Assembly (NCBI RefSeq): GCF_025273675.1
Contig: NZ_CP045809.1
Location: 1,550,001 to 1,614,000 of the forward strand
Direction of reading: 5' to 3'
DNA from: Gordonia pseudamarae
GTDB lineage: Bacteria; Actinomycetota; Actinomycetes; Mycobacteriales; Mycobacteriaceae
DNA: 64,000 bases
Positions 19,867-32,194 of this stretch are shown one piece after another. A model generated the notes under the pieces. That model saw only the letters and a program-made list of their open reading frames with translations. It was not told the DNA's origin and made no database searches. Numbering within the stretch: position 1 is the stretch's first letter; every line of letters begins with the position of its first letter. Made by a program: the position numbers and the translations under genes.

Positions 19867-21733
19867 CGTAGGCCTTGGCGGCGACGACCTGCTCGACGAG
19901 GTCGTCGAGGGTCGCTGCGGTCACGAGCGCCTCGAAGTCCAGACCGTGGGCTCCCGACGCCCGCCAGGCGTCGAGCAGTGCCATCAGTTGCAGCGAGTCG
20001 ATTCCGGTGTCGGCCAGGGCCATCGAACCGGACAGTGCCGCCGGGCTGATCCCGAGCTTGCCGGCCAGGTCCCCGCGCACGCGCTCGGCGGCGTCGCCGC
20101 CGGCCTCCGCTGTCCCGGCGGGCGGCGGTGCGCCCTGGTCGTCACGCTGCGCGTTCTTGCTGATCTTGCCCACCGCCGTCGTCGGAAACTCGTCGACGAC
20201 CAGGATCCGGTCGGGCACCTTGAACGGGGTCAGGCCCTGTTCGCGCAGGTACGCGCGCATGCCGAACTCGTCGGGCATCGGCGTCCGGCCCGATTCGGCG
20301 GCGATCAGGTAGGCGACGATCCGCTCGCCGAGGCGGTCGTCGGCGACCCCGACGACCGACGCGTCGCGGACGGCCGGATGCGTCAGCAGCAGGTTCTCGA
20401 CCTCCTCGGGGGCGATCTTCTCGCCCGCACGGTTGATCTGGTCCTTGTCACGCCCGACCACCTGCAGGTATCCGCGGTCATCGCGCACCACGATGTCGCC
20501 CGTGCAGTAGAAGCCGTCGGGGGTGAACGAGTCCGCCGCCTGCCCGCCCCAGTAGCCGCGGATGGTGTACGGCCCGCGGGTGCGCAGGCTGCCCGGGGTG
20601 CCGTCGAGAACCTCGTTTCCGTCGGCGTCGACGATACGGATCTCGTCGTCGGGGCTGATCGGCCTGCCCTGGGTGCAGACAATGGTGGTCGGGTCGTCAT
20701 CGAGTCGGGTGTAGTTGACCAGGCCCTCGGCCATCCCGAACACCTGCTGCAGCGTGACACCGAATGCGCCGGGCACCTTCTCGGCGATACTGCGCGAGAG
20801 TTTGGCCCCGCCCACCTGCAGCACCTGCAGCGAGGAGATGTCGTGCTCGCCGCGCGCGGGGGAGTCGATCCACGCGGCGACCAGCGGCGGGACGGCCGAC
20901 AGATGTGTGATGCGATGGGCTGCCACCGCGCCGAACACCGCGTGGGGATCGGGGGAGTCGACCATCACGATGGCCGAACCGGCGTGGATCGCGCCGAGGA
21001 CCCCCGGTGAACTCATCGTGAAGTTGTGCGACACCGGCAGCACCACCCCGAACACCGAATCCGGATGCAACCCACAGATGTCGGCGCTTTCCCGGACCGA
21101 ATACAGGTAGTCGTCGTGGGTGCGCGGGATCAGTTTGGGGGAGCCGGTGGTGCCGCCCGACAACTGGAGGAAGGCGAGCGCCTCTGGGCCGGGTGCCCGC
21201 CCCGTAGACGTCGCCGTACCCGTGCGCAGGGAATCGAGCGAGACGCCGACCCGGGGTTCGTCGCCGGAGCCGAGGACGGCGACGATCACCGTCGTGTCGG
21301 GGTGGGCGGACGCGATCGCGGCGGCGTTCTCGTCGAATCGGGTCGCGCCGAAGGCATCGACGGTGATGTAGGCCCGCGCCTGCGAGCGGGTGAGCAGGTC
21401 GTCGACATCGGCGGCCGAGTGTGAGGCGAGCGCGAACACGGGGACGAGTCCGGCGTCGAACAGCCCGAAGATCACCTCCAGGTATTCGCTGACGTTGGGC
21501 ATCTGCACCACGACCCGGTCGCCGGTGTCCAGTCCGGCGGCGACGAGTCCGTGGGCCAATCCGCGTGCGCCGGCGAGGAGTTCTGCGTAGGTGAGCCGAC
21601 GGCGGGAATCGATGACCGCCACGCGGTCACCATGGTCGGCCGCCGTCCTCTCGAGCAGGGCGGAGTGCGTTTGGCCGGTCCAATAGCCGGCGTCGCGGTA
21701 GCGCCGGACGAAGTCTGCGGGGTACTCGGTCAC
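19856..21733 (-). CDS. 2,3-dihydroxybenzoate-AMP ligase fused to aryl carrier protein
   Basis: The GTG at 21733 (VTEYPADFVRRYRDAGYW) is taken as start because EntE/DhbE proteins begin with this motif; the open frame beyond it shows no similarity. The 625-residue protein has an adenylation part of about 530 residues (LSGGTTGSPK, FGMAEGLVNYTRLDD, YCTGD, GRDKDQINRAGEKI). Pocket residues in SHNFTMSSPG (Asn, Ser) and the Val of GLVNYTR match the 2,3-DHB form rather than the salicylate form of DhbE/YbtE. A C-terminal carrier domain follows (about 540-620) with the phosphopantetheine serine in DTGIDSLQLM near 578. It would activate DHB and hold it on its own carrier. It heads the operon with fepD, fepG and fepC. 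Confidence 0.92.
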   Translation of the reverse strand: MTEYPADFVRRYRDAGYWTGQTHSALLERTAADHGDRVAVIDSRRRLTYAELLAGARGLAHGLVAAGLDTGDRVVVQMPNVSEYLEVIFGLFDAGLVPVFALASHSAADVDDLLTRSQARAYITVDAFGATRFDENAAAIASAHPDTTVIVAVLGSGDEPRVGVSLDSLRTGTATSTGRAPGPEALAFLQLSGGTTGSPKLIPRTHDDYLYSVRESADICGLHPDSVFGVVLPVSHNFTMSSPGVLGAIHAGSAIVMVDSPDPHAVFGAVAAHRITHLSAVPPLVAAWIDSPARGEHDISSLQVLQVGGAKLSRSIAEKVPGAFGVTLQQVFGMAEGLVNYTRLDDDPTTIVCTQGRPISPDDEIRIVDADGNEVLDGTPGSLRTRGPYTIRGYWGGQAADSFTPDGFYCTGDIVVRDDRGYLQVVGRDKDQINRAGEKIAPEEVENLLLTHPAVRDASVVGVADDRLGERIVAYLIAAESGRTPMPDEFGMRAYLREQGLTPFKVPDRILVVDEFPTTAVGKISKNAQRDDQGAPPPAGTAEAGGDAAERVRGDLAGKLGISPAALSGSMALADTGIDSLQLMALLDAWRASGAHGLDFEALVTAATLDDLVEQVVAAKAYDAD

Positions 21734-21968
21734 GCGATGAGAGTAGCCCACGAGTGTCGTAAACACTACCCAAACATTTCTGGGCGTCGCGTACACTACA
21801 GTTTGCCTGTGCGTTACCCCCGCAACACCGGTCCGTTGCCGGGGATCCGAATTCGACGTCCCGTCCCGATGCCCGCCGGACGTCACCCCACAGAAACGGT
21901 GGAGACAGTGCGAACACCCCGATCTCCCTACTGCCGATGACGGCCCGCATGCGATCGGGTCCCGTGCG

Positions 21969-22820
21969 ATGAGCGAGGTCAACGACGCGATCATCCACAT
22001 CGGCCCGAGGCTGGCCGTCGCGCTGGTCCTGCTCACCGCATTGGCCGCGTTCGTGAACCACCTCAGCGGCAGCCGGCTGGCCGCCGCCACCGTGCGCGCC
22101 GTCGCGCGGGCGATAGTGCAGCTGGGTGTGCTGGCACTGGTGGTGACCATCGTCATCGACGTGCTGTGGGCGTCGATCCTTTTCGTACTCGTCATGGCCG
22201 CGATCGCCTCTAGCACTTCGGCGGGCAGGGTCACCGAGGCGCACGCGGCGACGGGAAGCGCGACCGGACCGGGTGCGGCGGCGGGAAATGCCACCCGCAC
22301 CGCGACGGCGGTTCGCCGTGAGGCGATGCGCACGACGATCCTGTGCGCCATCCCGGTCGGGCTGCCGACCCTGGTGATCGTGGCGCTGCTGGTCGCCACG
22401 GGTGTTCTGCCGATGACCGGACTGGCGATCATCCCGACGGCCGGGATCATGTTCGGGGCCGCGATGAACACCACCTCGCTCGCGGGCAAGCACTGCCTCG
22501 ACAGCCTCGCCGAACGGTTCGGCGAGGTGGAGGCCGCGATGTCACTGGGCTTCCTCGTCCGCGAGGCGCGTCTGGAGATCTGCCGTCCCGCCGCGGCCAC
22601 CGCGCTCATCCCCGCCCTCGACCAGACCCGGTCGGTCGGGCTGGTCACCATCCCCGGCTCGTTCGTCGGGATGGTGCTCGGCGGCGCGTCACCGGCGGCG
22701 GCCGCCGCCATGCAGTTGTTCGTGCTGATAGCGCTGCTCGCGGTCAGCGCGATCGCCGCGGCGCTGACCGCCGAGTTCGTCGCCCGCGGGCTGCTGGCGC
22801 GATCGGTGGTCGGCGGCTGA
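21969..22820 (+). CDS. FetB-like UPF0014 permease, second copy
   Basis: The 283-residue membrane protein has about six hydrophobic segments and family motifs RAVARAIVQLGVLALV, IPTAGIMFGAAMNTTS, SVGLVTIPGSFVGMVLGGASP. It is distinct from the fetB at 11.8 kb: an Ala/Thr-rich loop (about residues 80-115) replaces the tight loop there, and no ATPase gene adjoins it. It might borrow FetA or act without it. It is divergent from the DHB ligase (235 nt gap) and precedes groES. Confidence 0.82.
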   Translation: MSEVNDAIIHIGPRLAVALVLLTALAAFVNHLSGSRLAAATVRAVARAIVQLGVLALVVTIVIDVLWASILFVLVMAAIASSTSAGRVTEAHAATGSATGPGAAAGNATRTATAVRREAMRTTILCAIPVGLPTLVIVALLVATGVLPMTGLAIIPTAGIMFGAAMNTTSLAGKHCLDSLAERFGEVEAAMSLGFLVREARLEICRPAAATALIPALDQTRSVGLVTIPGSFVGMVLGGASPAAAAAMQLFVLIALLAVSAIAAALTAEFVARGLLARSVVGG

Positions 22821-22903
22821 ACCGCTTGCATGGCCCGCACCGCGGCCTGTTCGCGCAGAGCGATCACATCCGGCCGGCTTTTTGCGCCCTCGAACCTTGA
22901 GTG

Positions 22904-22930
22904 CTGGCACTCGCATGTATAGAGTGCTAG
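22904..22930 (+). promoter_or_regulatory. CIRCE element (HrcA operator)
   Basis: CTGGCACTC, a 9-nt spacer and GAGTGCTAG form the HrcA-binding inverted repeat, matching the CIRCE consensus with one mismatch between arms. It overlaps a likely promoter (TTGAGT at 22897, TAGAGT at 22920) about 115 nt upstream of groES. Confidence 0.92.
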
Positions 22931-23047
22931 AGGGCACTGTGCGAAGCCGCGGCACCCGCGACGACGCGGCAATCGGAACAGGGCGCCACCCACGTACGTA
23001 TCGGAACACCGATCACATACTCAGTACGAAAGTTGAGGACGCACATC

Positions 23048-25134
<2,087 letters not shown>

Positions 25135-25143
25135 GTTGGATTT

Positions 25144-25256
25144 GCGGTCAGATCAGGCTCCGCTTGCCCCGCGTCTTCCCTCCAACACGCGGGGCTCGCT
25201 CCGCTCGCTCGCGTGTTGTCAGTCCAGACGCGGGTCGCTGCGCCTGATCTGACCGC
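25144..25256. repeat. three-tier nested inverted repeat between groEL1 and whiB3
   Basis: Three concentric perfect arm pairs share one axis: 25144-25158 with 25242-25256 (15 bp), 25168-25176 with 25226-25234 (9 bp) and 25184-25191 with 25210-25217 (8 bp). The apex contains GGCTCGCTCCGCTCGCT. The unit could fold as a long cruciform or hairpin. Confidence 0.85.
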
Positions 25257-25313
25257 GCGGCCAATTATGTGGTCGTGGGTGGCATCGGCCCGTTGGGGTC
25301 GGGCTGTGACACG

Positions 25314-25345
25314 AAGAAGGGGCACCTGGTTGGGTGCCCCTTCTT
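25314..25345. terminator. bidirectional terminator between groEL1 and whiB3
   Basis: Perfect 13-bp arms AAGAAGGGGCACC and GGTGCCCCTTCTT flank a 6-nt loop. The A-rich and T-rich ends give a short U run on each strand, so it can stop both convergent genes. Confidence 0.88.
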
Positions 25346-25359
25346 CACTAAGGTCATTG

Positions 25360-25653
25360 TCAGGCGATGCGGCGGCCCACACCGCGCTTCATCAGGATGC
25401 TGCGTTCGGACTCGCTCAGTCCGCCCCAGATGCCGTAGGGCTCGGCCACCGCGAGAGCATGTTCGCGGCATTGCGCGATGACCGGGCAACGGTGACACAT
25501 CTCCTTGGCGCGCCGTTCGCGCTGTGCGCGGGCCCGGCCGCGTTCACCGTCGGGGTGAAAGAACATCGACGAATCCACGCCTCTGCACAGACCATGCATC
25601 TGCCAATCCCAGATGTCAGCGTTGGGGCCGGGGAGGTGATTGGGCTGAGGCAT
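25360..25653 (-). CDS. whiB3: WhiB-family iron-sulfur regulator (WhiB3-like)
   Basis: The 97-residue protein has four cysteines for a [4Fe-4S] cluster (GLCRG, then CHRCPVIAQC), the WhiB turn GIWGGLSESER and a basic C-terminus for DNA contact. The N-terminus MPQPNHLPGPNADIWDWQ matches WhiB3 of M. tuberculosis closely, and the position next to groEL1 and upstream of sigD is the same as there. WhiB3 senses redox and nitric oxide and works with the primary sigma factor. It is transcribed toward groEL1. Confidence 0.95.
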   Translation of the reverse strand: MPQPNHLPGPNADIWDWQMHGLCRGVDSSMFFHPDGERGRARAQRERRAKEMCHRCPVIAQCREHALAVAEPYGIWGGLSESERSILMKRGVGRRIA

Positions 25654-26051
25654 GGCTGCATCTCCTTGTTCTCTCCGGCCGTTCTGGCCGGTGCATGAAA
25701 AAACACTAAATGTGTGAAAGAAACCGAGTCAATATGGCTTCGAATCGGACCGAAAGGCCCAAAGATTCCCCGTTTGTTAACGGAATGTTGTACGGTGCGC
25801 ACCGGTGCACGGTGCACTGTGCGAGGGGTGGAACGCCACTATGACACCAGTGGTATTCATTGTTGCAGAACGTAATTCGTGGTCCGTCCGGTTCTACTCG
25901 CGGGTATCGGCGGTGCTTCGGGGAAAGTTTCCCACCGACGTCACGTAACCTCTATGACATAATCAGAACATGTGCCTGTCACTTTTGCCGCCCACAAACC
26001 CCGTGTTCGGCGGTGTTAAATTCATGCAAACTGTATCGGTGAGGGTGACTC
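25654..26051. promoter_or_regulatory. 398-nt divergent region, whiB3 leader and promoter area
   Basis: No gene is supported here; short open frames lack coding character. The stretch is richer in A/T than its surroundings, as expected for promoters. It contains a perfect 10-bp palindrome GGTGCGCACC (25794-25803) followed by two GTGCAC copies (25805-25810, 25812-25817), and a CCACT/AGTGG inverted repeat (25836-25853). These are candidate operators for whiB3 or the divergent gene; no known binding protein is assigned. Confidence 0.4.
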
Positions 26052-26900
26052 ATGACACTATTTCCGCTGCTCGCGGGTGGTTCGGTGGGTGAGATAGCCG
26101 CGGATGCCGATCGGAATCGGCAGGTGCTGCGCCACGAACGGTGGCACCGGGCGGTGGCACACGGTGCCGCGGGGCACGTCGCCCGCGCCGACACCGAACT
26201 GGAGATGCTCCGCGACGAGGCGACCAGGGCCGGCGACACGGCACTGGAATCGCTGTGCCTCAGTACCCGGGCCTCGCTGCTGCGGCAGGCGGGCCGCCAC
26301 GATCGGGCGTTGGTATCCGATGCGCGCGCGCTGGCGGCGATCGGCCTGCCGGGGCCTGCCGGGGCCGCCGACGGCCGGTGGGCGTTCGCGGCCCGGATGG
26401 ACGCCCTCGTCGGGCTCGCCGCCGACAATCTGGGGCGGTTCGCGTTCGGTGCCTCCGAACGCCTCCTGCGCCGGGCACGAAGCCTCATGGCCGCCGCGGC
26501 CCCCGACGCGGGCGACTGGGAGTGCGCTCTGCGGCCGATGCTCCGGTGCGAATGGGTCAGCGCCGAACTCGACCTGTACCGCGGGGAGCCCGCAGCGGCA
26601 CGGATCCACGCGCAGGCGGGCCTGGACCTGCTGGCCGAGTTGCCCGCACAGCGCCATACCCGGCACCGGATGAAGACCGATCTGATCGCCGCCGCCGTCG
26701 ATGCCGCCACCGGCGACGCCGCCGCCGCCGTCGAACGCGGGCAGGCCTGTCGGAGGGCTGCCGCCGACGCCGGGCTGCTGCCACTGCAGTGGGCCGCGAC
26801 GGCGTTGCTCGGGTCCCTCGTGTCGGACCCGGGCGTTGCCGTCGAGTATCGGAGCCTGCACGCCGAACTGACACGACGCGGTATGTCATTCGGCCGGTGA
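26052..26900 (+). CDS. Rv3415c-like conserved protein with TPR-like helices
   Basis: The 282-residue protein is Ala/Arg/Leu-rich with repeated helical pairs (for example RADTELEMLRDEATRAGDTA, and blocks around residues 60-100 and 155-180) that resemble tetratricopeptide repeats. No enzyme motif is seen. Its position between whiB3 and sigD equals that of Rv3415c in M. tuberculosis, which is also of unknown function. The start ATG is at 26052, and the segments before it are not coding-like. Confidence 0.75.
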   Translation: MTLFPLLAGGSVGEIAADADRNRQVLRHERWHRAVAHGAAGHVARADTELEMLRDEATRAGDTALESLCLSTRASLLRQAGRHDRALVSDARALAAIGLPGPAGAADGRWAFAARMDALVGLAADNLGRFAFGASERLLRRARSLMAAAAPDAGDWECALRPMLRCEWVSAELDLYRGEPAAARIHAQAGLDLLAELPAQRHTRHRMKTDLIAAAVDAATGDAAAAVERGQACRRAAADAGLLPLQWAATALLGSLVSDPGVAVEYRSLHAELTRRGMSFGR

Positions 26901-27059
26901 CCGGTACCTCGCTAAGGTGTTTTAGGTTCCCGGTGGGACGGCGTCGGGGTCTTCGGCGTCATGGCCACACGTGACGGAGATAACGGACAGGCAACGGCGC
27001 CGACGGAAATTGCTGGTAGTGACAGCTACGACTATGTAACACGGAGTTCGTAACAAGCG

Positions 27060-27635
27060 ATGAGATTGACAGATAGTGAGTTGGACGATGCTGTCCGCGC
27101 CGCACGGCAGGGTGACCGTGCGGCACTCACGTCAGTTCTCGAGAGCGTGCAGGAACCGATCTTGCGCTATTGCCGAGGACGTCTGGGAGTCGGAGAACGG
27201 CACTTGTTCTCCGCTGATGATGTCGCGCAGGAGGCACTGATGGCAGTGATGACGGCGCTGCCCCGCTATCAAGAGCAGGGCAGGCCCTTCATGGCCTTCG
27301 TGTACGGGATCGCGTCGCACAAGGTCGCCGACGCCATGCGGGCGGTCGGCCGGGTGCGCTCGGATCCCGTCGAGGATGTACCGGAAAGACCCACCGGCGT
27401 CGCCGGGCCCGAACAACTGGCCCTCAACGCCGACGTCAGTCGGCAGATGCGTGAGCTGCTGGAACTGCTTCCTGAAAAGCAGCGGGAAATCCTGGTCCTG
27501 CGGCTCGTCGTAGGGCTGTCGGCGGAAGAAACCGCGACGGTCGTCGGGTCCACCGCGGTTGCGGTGCGTGTGGCGCAGCACCGTGCGCTGTCCCGGCTCA
27601 AGAAACTTATCGGTAAGGCAGGTGATCCGCGATGA
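27060..27635 (+). CDS. sigD: ECF sigma factor SigD
   Basis: The 191-residue sigma factor has region 2 (about 30-100, DDVAQEALMAVMTALPRY, FMAFVYGIASHKVADAMR) and region 4 (about 125-185, LPEKQREILVLRLVVGLSAEETA, VRVAQHRALSRLKKL). It lacks regions 1.1 and 3, as usual for the extracytoplasmic-function group. It is the orthologue by position and sequence of M. tuberculosis SigD, linked to stationary phase and ribosomal/lipid genes. It overlaps the anti-sigma gene by 4 nt (ATGA). Confidence 0.94.
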   Translation: MRLTDSELDDAVRAARQGDRAALTSVLESVQEPILRYCRGRLGVGERHLFSADDVAQEALMAVMTALPRYQEQGRPFMAFVYGIASHKVADAMRAVGRVRSDPVEDVPERPTGVAGPEQLALNADVSRQMRELLELLPEKQREILVLRLVVGLSAEETATVVGSTAVAVRVAQHRALSRLKKLIGKAGDPR

Positions 27636-28585
27636 ACGACCACGAACGACAGTGGGACGAACAACACTCGGATTCGCAGGCCGACACCGAACGACTCGAC
27701 TTCGTCGCCCTGCGTGCCGACGACCAGTTCCTCGACGCGCTCTCCCGTGACGCCCCCGTGCTCACCGGCGACGACGACGAGTACCGGCTCGCCGTCCTGC
27801 TGTCCGGGTGGCGTCGCGACAGCCTGTCCGCGCCGCCGCCGCCGCTGCCGTCGGTCGACGAGGTCGAACACGCCATCGCCGCGTCCGGGCAACCGCGTCG
27901 TGGCCGTCGCACAATGCGGCATTTGCGGGTTGTCTCCGGGGCCGCGGCCGTTGCGGTCGTCGCCGCCGCCGGCCTCATCGTCGTGGCCGAGGGAGCGCAA
28001 CCCGGTGACGCGCTGTGGGGTGTCAAGTCGGTGGTCTTCGCCGAGCAGGCCCAGCAGACCAAGGCGATGGTCGAGGCCAAGAACAACCTCGAACAGGCGC
28101 AGTCGGCGGTGCAGACCGGTGACCTGTCATCGGCCAGCAGTCTGATCTCGAAGGCGTCGGAGAGTCTTAAACCGGTCAAGGACGAAGAGACCCGCCGCCG
28201 GATGAACGAATGGATCGAGCGGATCAAGGACGACAGCGCGGACAAGGCGACGGGCGCGAGCAGCAGCCGGTCCTCGCCGAAGCGGTCATCGACGACGTCC
28301 GCCGATGAAGACGCGGCCACGGACAACCCGGGAACCGACGACTCCATGGATCCGACGGGCGACGACGGCGGTCCCATCACGGTGACGACGCGCCCGTCGG
28401 ACACGGTGGTGCTGGACGCGCCCACCTCCCGGCCGCCCTCGACCAGCAATCCCCCGGAGACCACCGTGGCACCCACCGCCACCAACGACGAGGTGACGAC
28501 GGCGGCCCCCACAGCGGCCGACGACCCCGCCGACGACCCCGCCGACGACCGGACCGCGGTCGAGACCACGTCGCCGTCGAACTGA
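27632..28585 (+). CDS. rsdA: anti-sigma-D factor RsdA
   Basis: The 317-residue membrane protein has a cytoplasmic sigma-binding N-terminus (about 1-95, with DFVALRADDQFLDALSRD), one membrane helix (about 104-123) and a long extracytoplasmic part. The outer part has a helical segment (PGDALWGVKSVVFAEQAQQ) and then a Ser/Thr/Pro/Asp-rich low-complexity tail. This is the plan of mycobacterial RsdA, which holds SigD until it is degraded. Translation is coupled to sigD. Confidence 0.9.
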   Translation: MNDHERQWDEQHSDSQADTERLDFVALRADDQFLDALSRDAPVLTGDDDEYRLAVLLSGWRRDSLSAPPPPLPSVDEVEHAIAASGQPRRGRRTMRHLRVVSGAAAVAVVAAAGLIVVAEGAQPGDALWGVKSVVFAEQAQQTKAMVEAKNNLEQAQSAVQTGDLSSASSLISKASESLKPVKDEETRRRMNEWIERIKDDSADKATGASSSRSSPKRSSTTSADEDAATDNPGTDDSMDPTGDDGGPITVTTRPSDTVVLDAPTSRPPSTSNPPETTVAPTATNDEVTTAAPTAADDPADDPADDRTAVETTSPSN

Positions 28586-28664
28586 CCCGGGTACGCGGTG
28601 CGGCAGCACGCCGGACCGGTACACGGGCAGAAGCCGACAATGCCGACACCGCGGACGGTGCCGA

Positions 28665-28694
28665 CATTGCTGTTGTCTCGGCATTGCTGTTGTC
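28665..28694. repeat. 13-bp direct repeat in rsdA/DUF5319 convergent gap
   Basis: CATTGCTGTTGTC occurs at 28665-28677 and 28682-28694, next to a small CACCG/CGGTG stem. The stretch lies between convergent genes and may form part of a terminator. Confidence 0.5.
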
Positions 28695-28714
28695 GAAGGC
28701 CGGATATCCGGACG

Positions 28715-29119
28715 TCAGTGATCGGTGCCGGTGATGAAATGGCCGTGTGCGTCTGTGTAGCCGCGGCAGTAGTCCCACGTGACGTAGTCGTCGGGGCGAG
28801 GATCGACAGCGGGCTCGTGCGGGCGCACCGTACCATCCACCAACAGTTGAAGTAGATTGGCGCGCAACATCTCCCAATCGTGATAATGATCTTCACGACA
28901 GTCCTCGCACATTACCACCAGGCCGCGCACACCGCGTTGGGCCAGCAACGCCTCATACACCGCGAGATCGGCCAGATCCTCCTCGACGGCCATCCGCTCG
29001 CTCTCGTCGAGCGGGATGCCCGGTTCAATCGCGTCCAGGGCGGCCGACGGGTCGCTGGGATCGCCCGCGAACGGATCCGGGGGAAGGCCAGGGGGAAGGT
29101 GATCACGCACGTGCTCCAC
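28715..29119 (-). CDS. DUF5319-like conserved protein (Rv3412-type)
   Basis: The 134-residue acidic protein has conserved blocks PPDPFAGDPSDPS, LAVYEALLAQRGVRGLVVMCEDCREDHYHDW and YCRGYTDA. CEDC with nearby His residues suggests a metal site, which is inference. Position opposite guaB2 and next to rsdA matches Rv3412 of M. tuberculosis. Function is unknown. Confidence 0.8.
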   Translation of the reverse strand: MEHVRDHLPPGLPPDPFAGDPSDPSAALDAIEPGIPLDESERMAVEEDLADLAVYEALLAQRGVRGLVVMCEDCREDHYHDWEMLRANLLQLLVDGTVRPHEPAVDPRPDDYVTWDYCRGYTDAHGHFITGTDH

Positions 29120-29273
29120 GGTAACCGATCAACCACCACATGTGGGACAACGTCGTCCGGGCGAATGCCGCTGTGCGGCGGGCCCGAGCGGGCGCTTGCT
29201 CCGGAGCGGGCCGTCGCGGTGGTGTATGTGGTGCGGTCAACACGATTCCTGGTTGGGCCGACGGTGCCGATAA

Positions 29274-30794
<1,521 letters not shown>

Positions 30795-30892
30795 CCGGTA
30801 CGTGCCCGAACCCACCGACTCACAACGGGTGCGCCACACGGCGACCCGGGCACTTCCCTGTGAGCACTCGTCACCAGCAGAAAGGCGCAACG

Positions 30893-32053
30893 GTGCGTGA
30901 CCTTGTCGATATCGGAATGGGCCGCACGGCCCGGCGGACCTACGAACTCGACGACATCAGTGTCGTCCCGTCCCGCCGCACCCGGTCGTCCAAAGATGTG
31001 TCCACCGCCTGGCAGATCGACGCCTACCGGTTCGACGCCCCGATCCTGAGCCATCCCACCGATGCGCTCGTCTCGCCGGAGTCGGCGATCGAACTCGGCC
31101 GTCTGGGCGCGCTCGGCGTCATCAACGGCGAGGGACTGTGGGCGCGGCACCGCGACGTCGAGAGCAAGATCGGCGAGCTGATCGACGTGGCCGCCACTGA
31201 CCCCGATCCGCGGGCAGCGGTGCGCCGCCTGCAGGAACTGCACCGTGCGCCGCTCGACCCCGAACTGCTCGGGCAGGCTGTGGCACGGATCCGCGAGGCC
31301 GGGGTGACCACCTCGGTGCGGGTCAGTCCGCAACACGCTCCCGAACTGACCCCGGCTCTGCTGGCCGCCGGAGTCGAACTGCTGGTGGTGCACGGCACCA
31401 TCATCTCCGCCGAGCACGTCACCCGGACCGACCGCGCAACCGGCGAGAGCGGACCCCCGCTCAACCTCAAGACGTTCATCGCCGACCTCGACATCCCGGT
31501 CATCGCCGGCGGTGTGCACGACCACCGCACCGCACTGCACCTGATGCGCACCGGTGCTGCCGGTGTCATCGTCGGTTACGGTTCGACCGCCGGATCCACC
31601 ACCACCGGTGAGGTTCTCGGCATCGGCGTGCCGATGGCCACCGCCATCGCCGATGCCGCCGCGGCCCGCCGCGACTATCTCGACGAAACCGGCGGACGGT
31701 ACGTACACGTCATCGCCGACGGCGACATCCACACTTCCGGCGACCTCATCAAGGCCATCGCCTGCGGTGCCGACGCCGCTGTGCTCGGCACCCCGCTGGC
31801 CACCGCCGCGCAGGCTCCGGGCCGGGGCTGGTACTGGCCGTCGGCGGCCGCGCACCCCGACACCCCGCGCGGTTCGCTGTTGCAGGTTGCCACCGACGAC
31901 GAGCGCCCCGACCTGGCGCAGGTCCTCAGTGGTCCGTCCGACGATCCGTACGGCGAGCTGAACTTCGTCGGCGCGCTCCGGCGCGCGATGGCCAAGGCCG
32001 GCTACTGCGACCTCAAGGAGTTCCAGAAGGTGGGTCTGTCCGCCCGTGCCTGA
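30893..32053 (+). CDS. guaB3: GuaB3 family IMPDH-like protein
   Basis: The 386-residue protein begins at GTG 30893 (VRDLVDIGMGRTARRTYELDDIS), with an AAAGG Shine-Dalgarno about 6 nt upstream. It lacks CBS domains and the catalytic-cysteine loop of true IMPDH; that region reads VGYGSTAGSTTTGEVLG. This is the actinobacterial GuaB3 paralogue, whose enzymatic role is debated. The same pairing with guaB2 is found in mycobacteria. Confidence 0.93.
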   Translation: MRDLVDIGMGRTARRTYELDDISVVPSRRTRSSKDVSTAWQIDAYRFDAPILSHPTDALVSPESAIELGRLGALGVINGEGLWARHRDVESKIGELIDVAATDPDPRAAVRRLQELHRAPLDPELLGQAVARIREAGVTTSVRVSPQHAPELTPALLAAGVELLVVHGTIISAEHVTRTDRATGESGPPLNLKTFIADLDIPVIAGGVHDHRTALHLMRTGAAGVIVGYGSTAGSTTTGEVLGIGVPMATAIADAAAARRDYLDETGGRYVHVIADGDIHTSGDLIKAIACGADAAVLGTPLATAAQAPGRGWYWPSAAAHPDTPRGSLLQVATDDERPDLAQVLSGPSDDPYGELNFVGALRRAMAKAGYCDLKEFQKVGLSARA

Positions 32054-32058
32054 CCTTG

Positions 32059-32176
32059 CTGGTTGAGGTGTGCGGAGCGCCGGCGCAAGCTCGCACCTCA
32101 ACCAGTGGTGGGGTTTCGAGGCTCGCAGGCTCGCGCCTCAACCAGCGGTGGGGTTTCGAGGCTCGTAATCTCGCGA
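32059..32176. repeat. interspersed repeat, copy 1 (with terminator-like hairpin)
   Basis: CTGGTTGAGGTG (32059-32070) pairs perfectly with CACCTCAACCAG (32094-32105). Two units of CCTCAACCAG-GGTGGGGTTTCGAGGCTCG follow. A related pair lies at 37013-37130. The element stands between guaB3 and the convergent bioN gene and may act as a terminator. Confidence 0.8.
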
Positions 32177-32194
32177 CACCATGAACCGGCGGCC

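Noticed and set aside
21734..21830. Iron box upstream of the DHB ligase operon
   Set aside because: No stretch has more than scattered matches to the IdeR consensus; only a short GTGT/ACAC inverted repeat is present.
21734..22993. Upstream extension of the DHB ligase frame to 22993
   Set aside because: The added 420 residues run antisense through the FetB-like gene and lack family similarity; EntE-type proteins begin at VTEYPADF.
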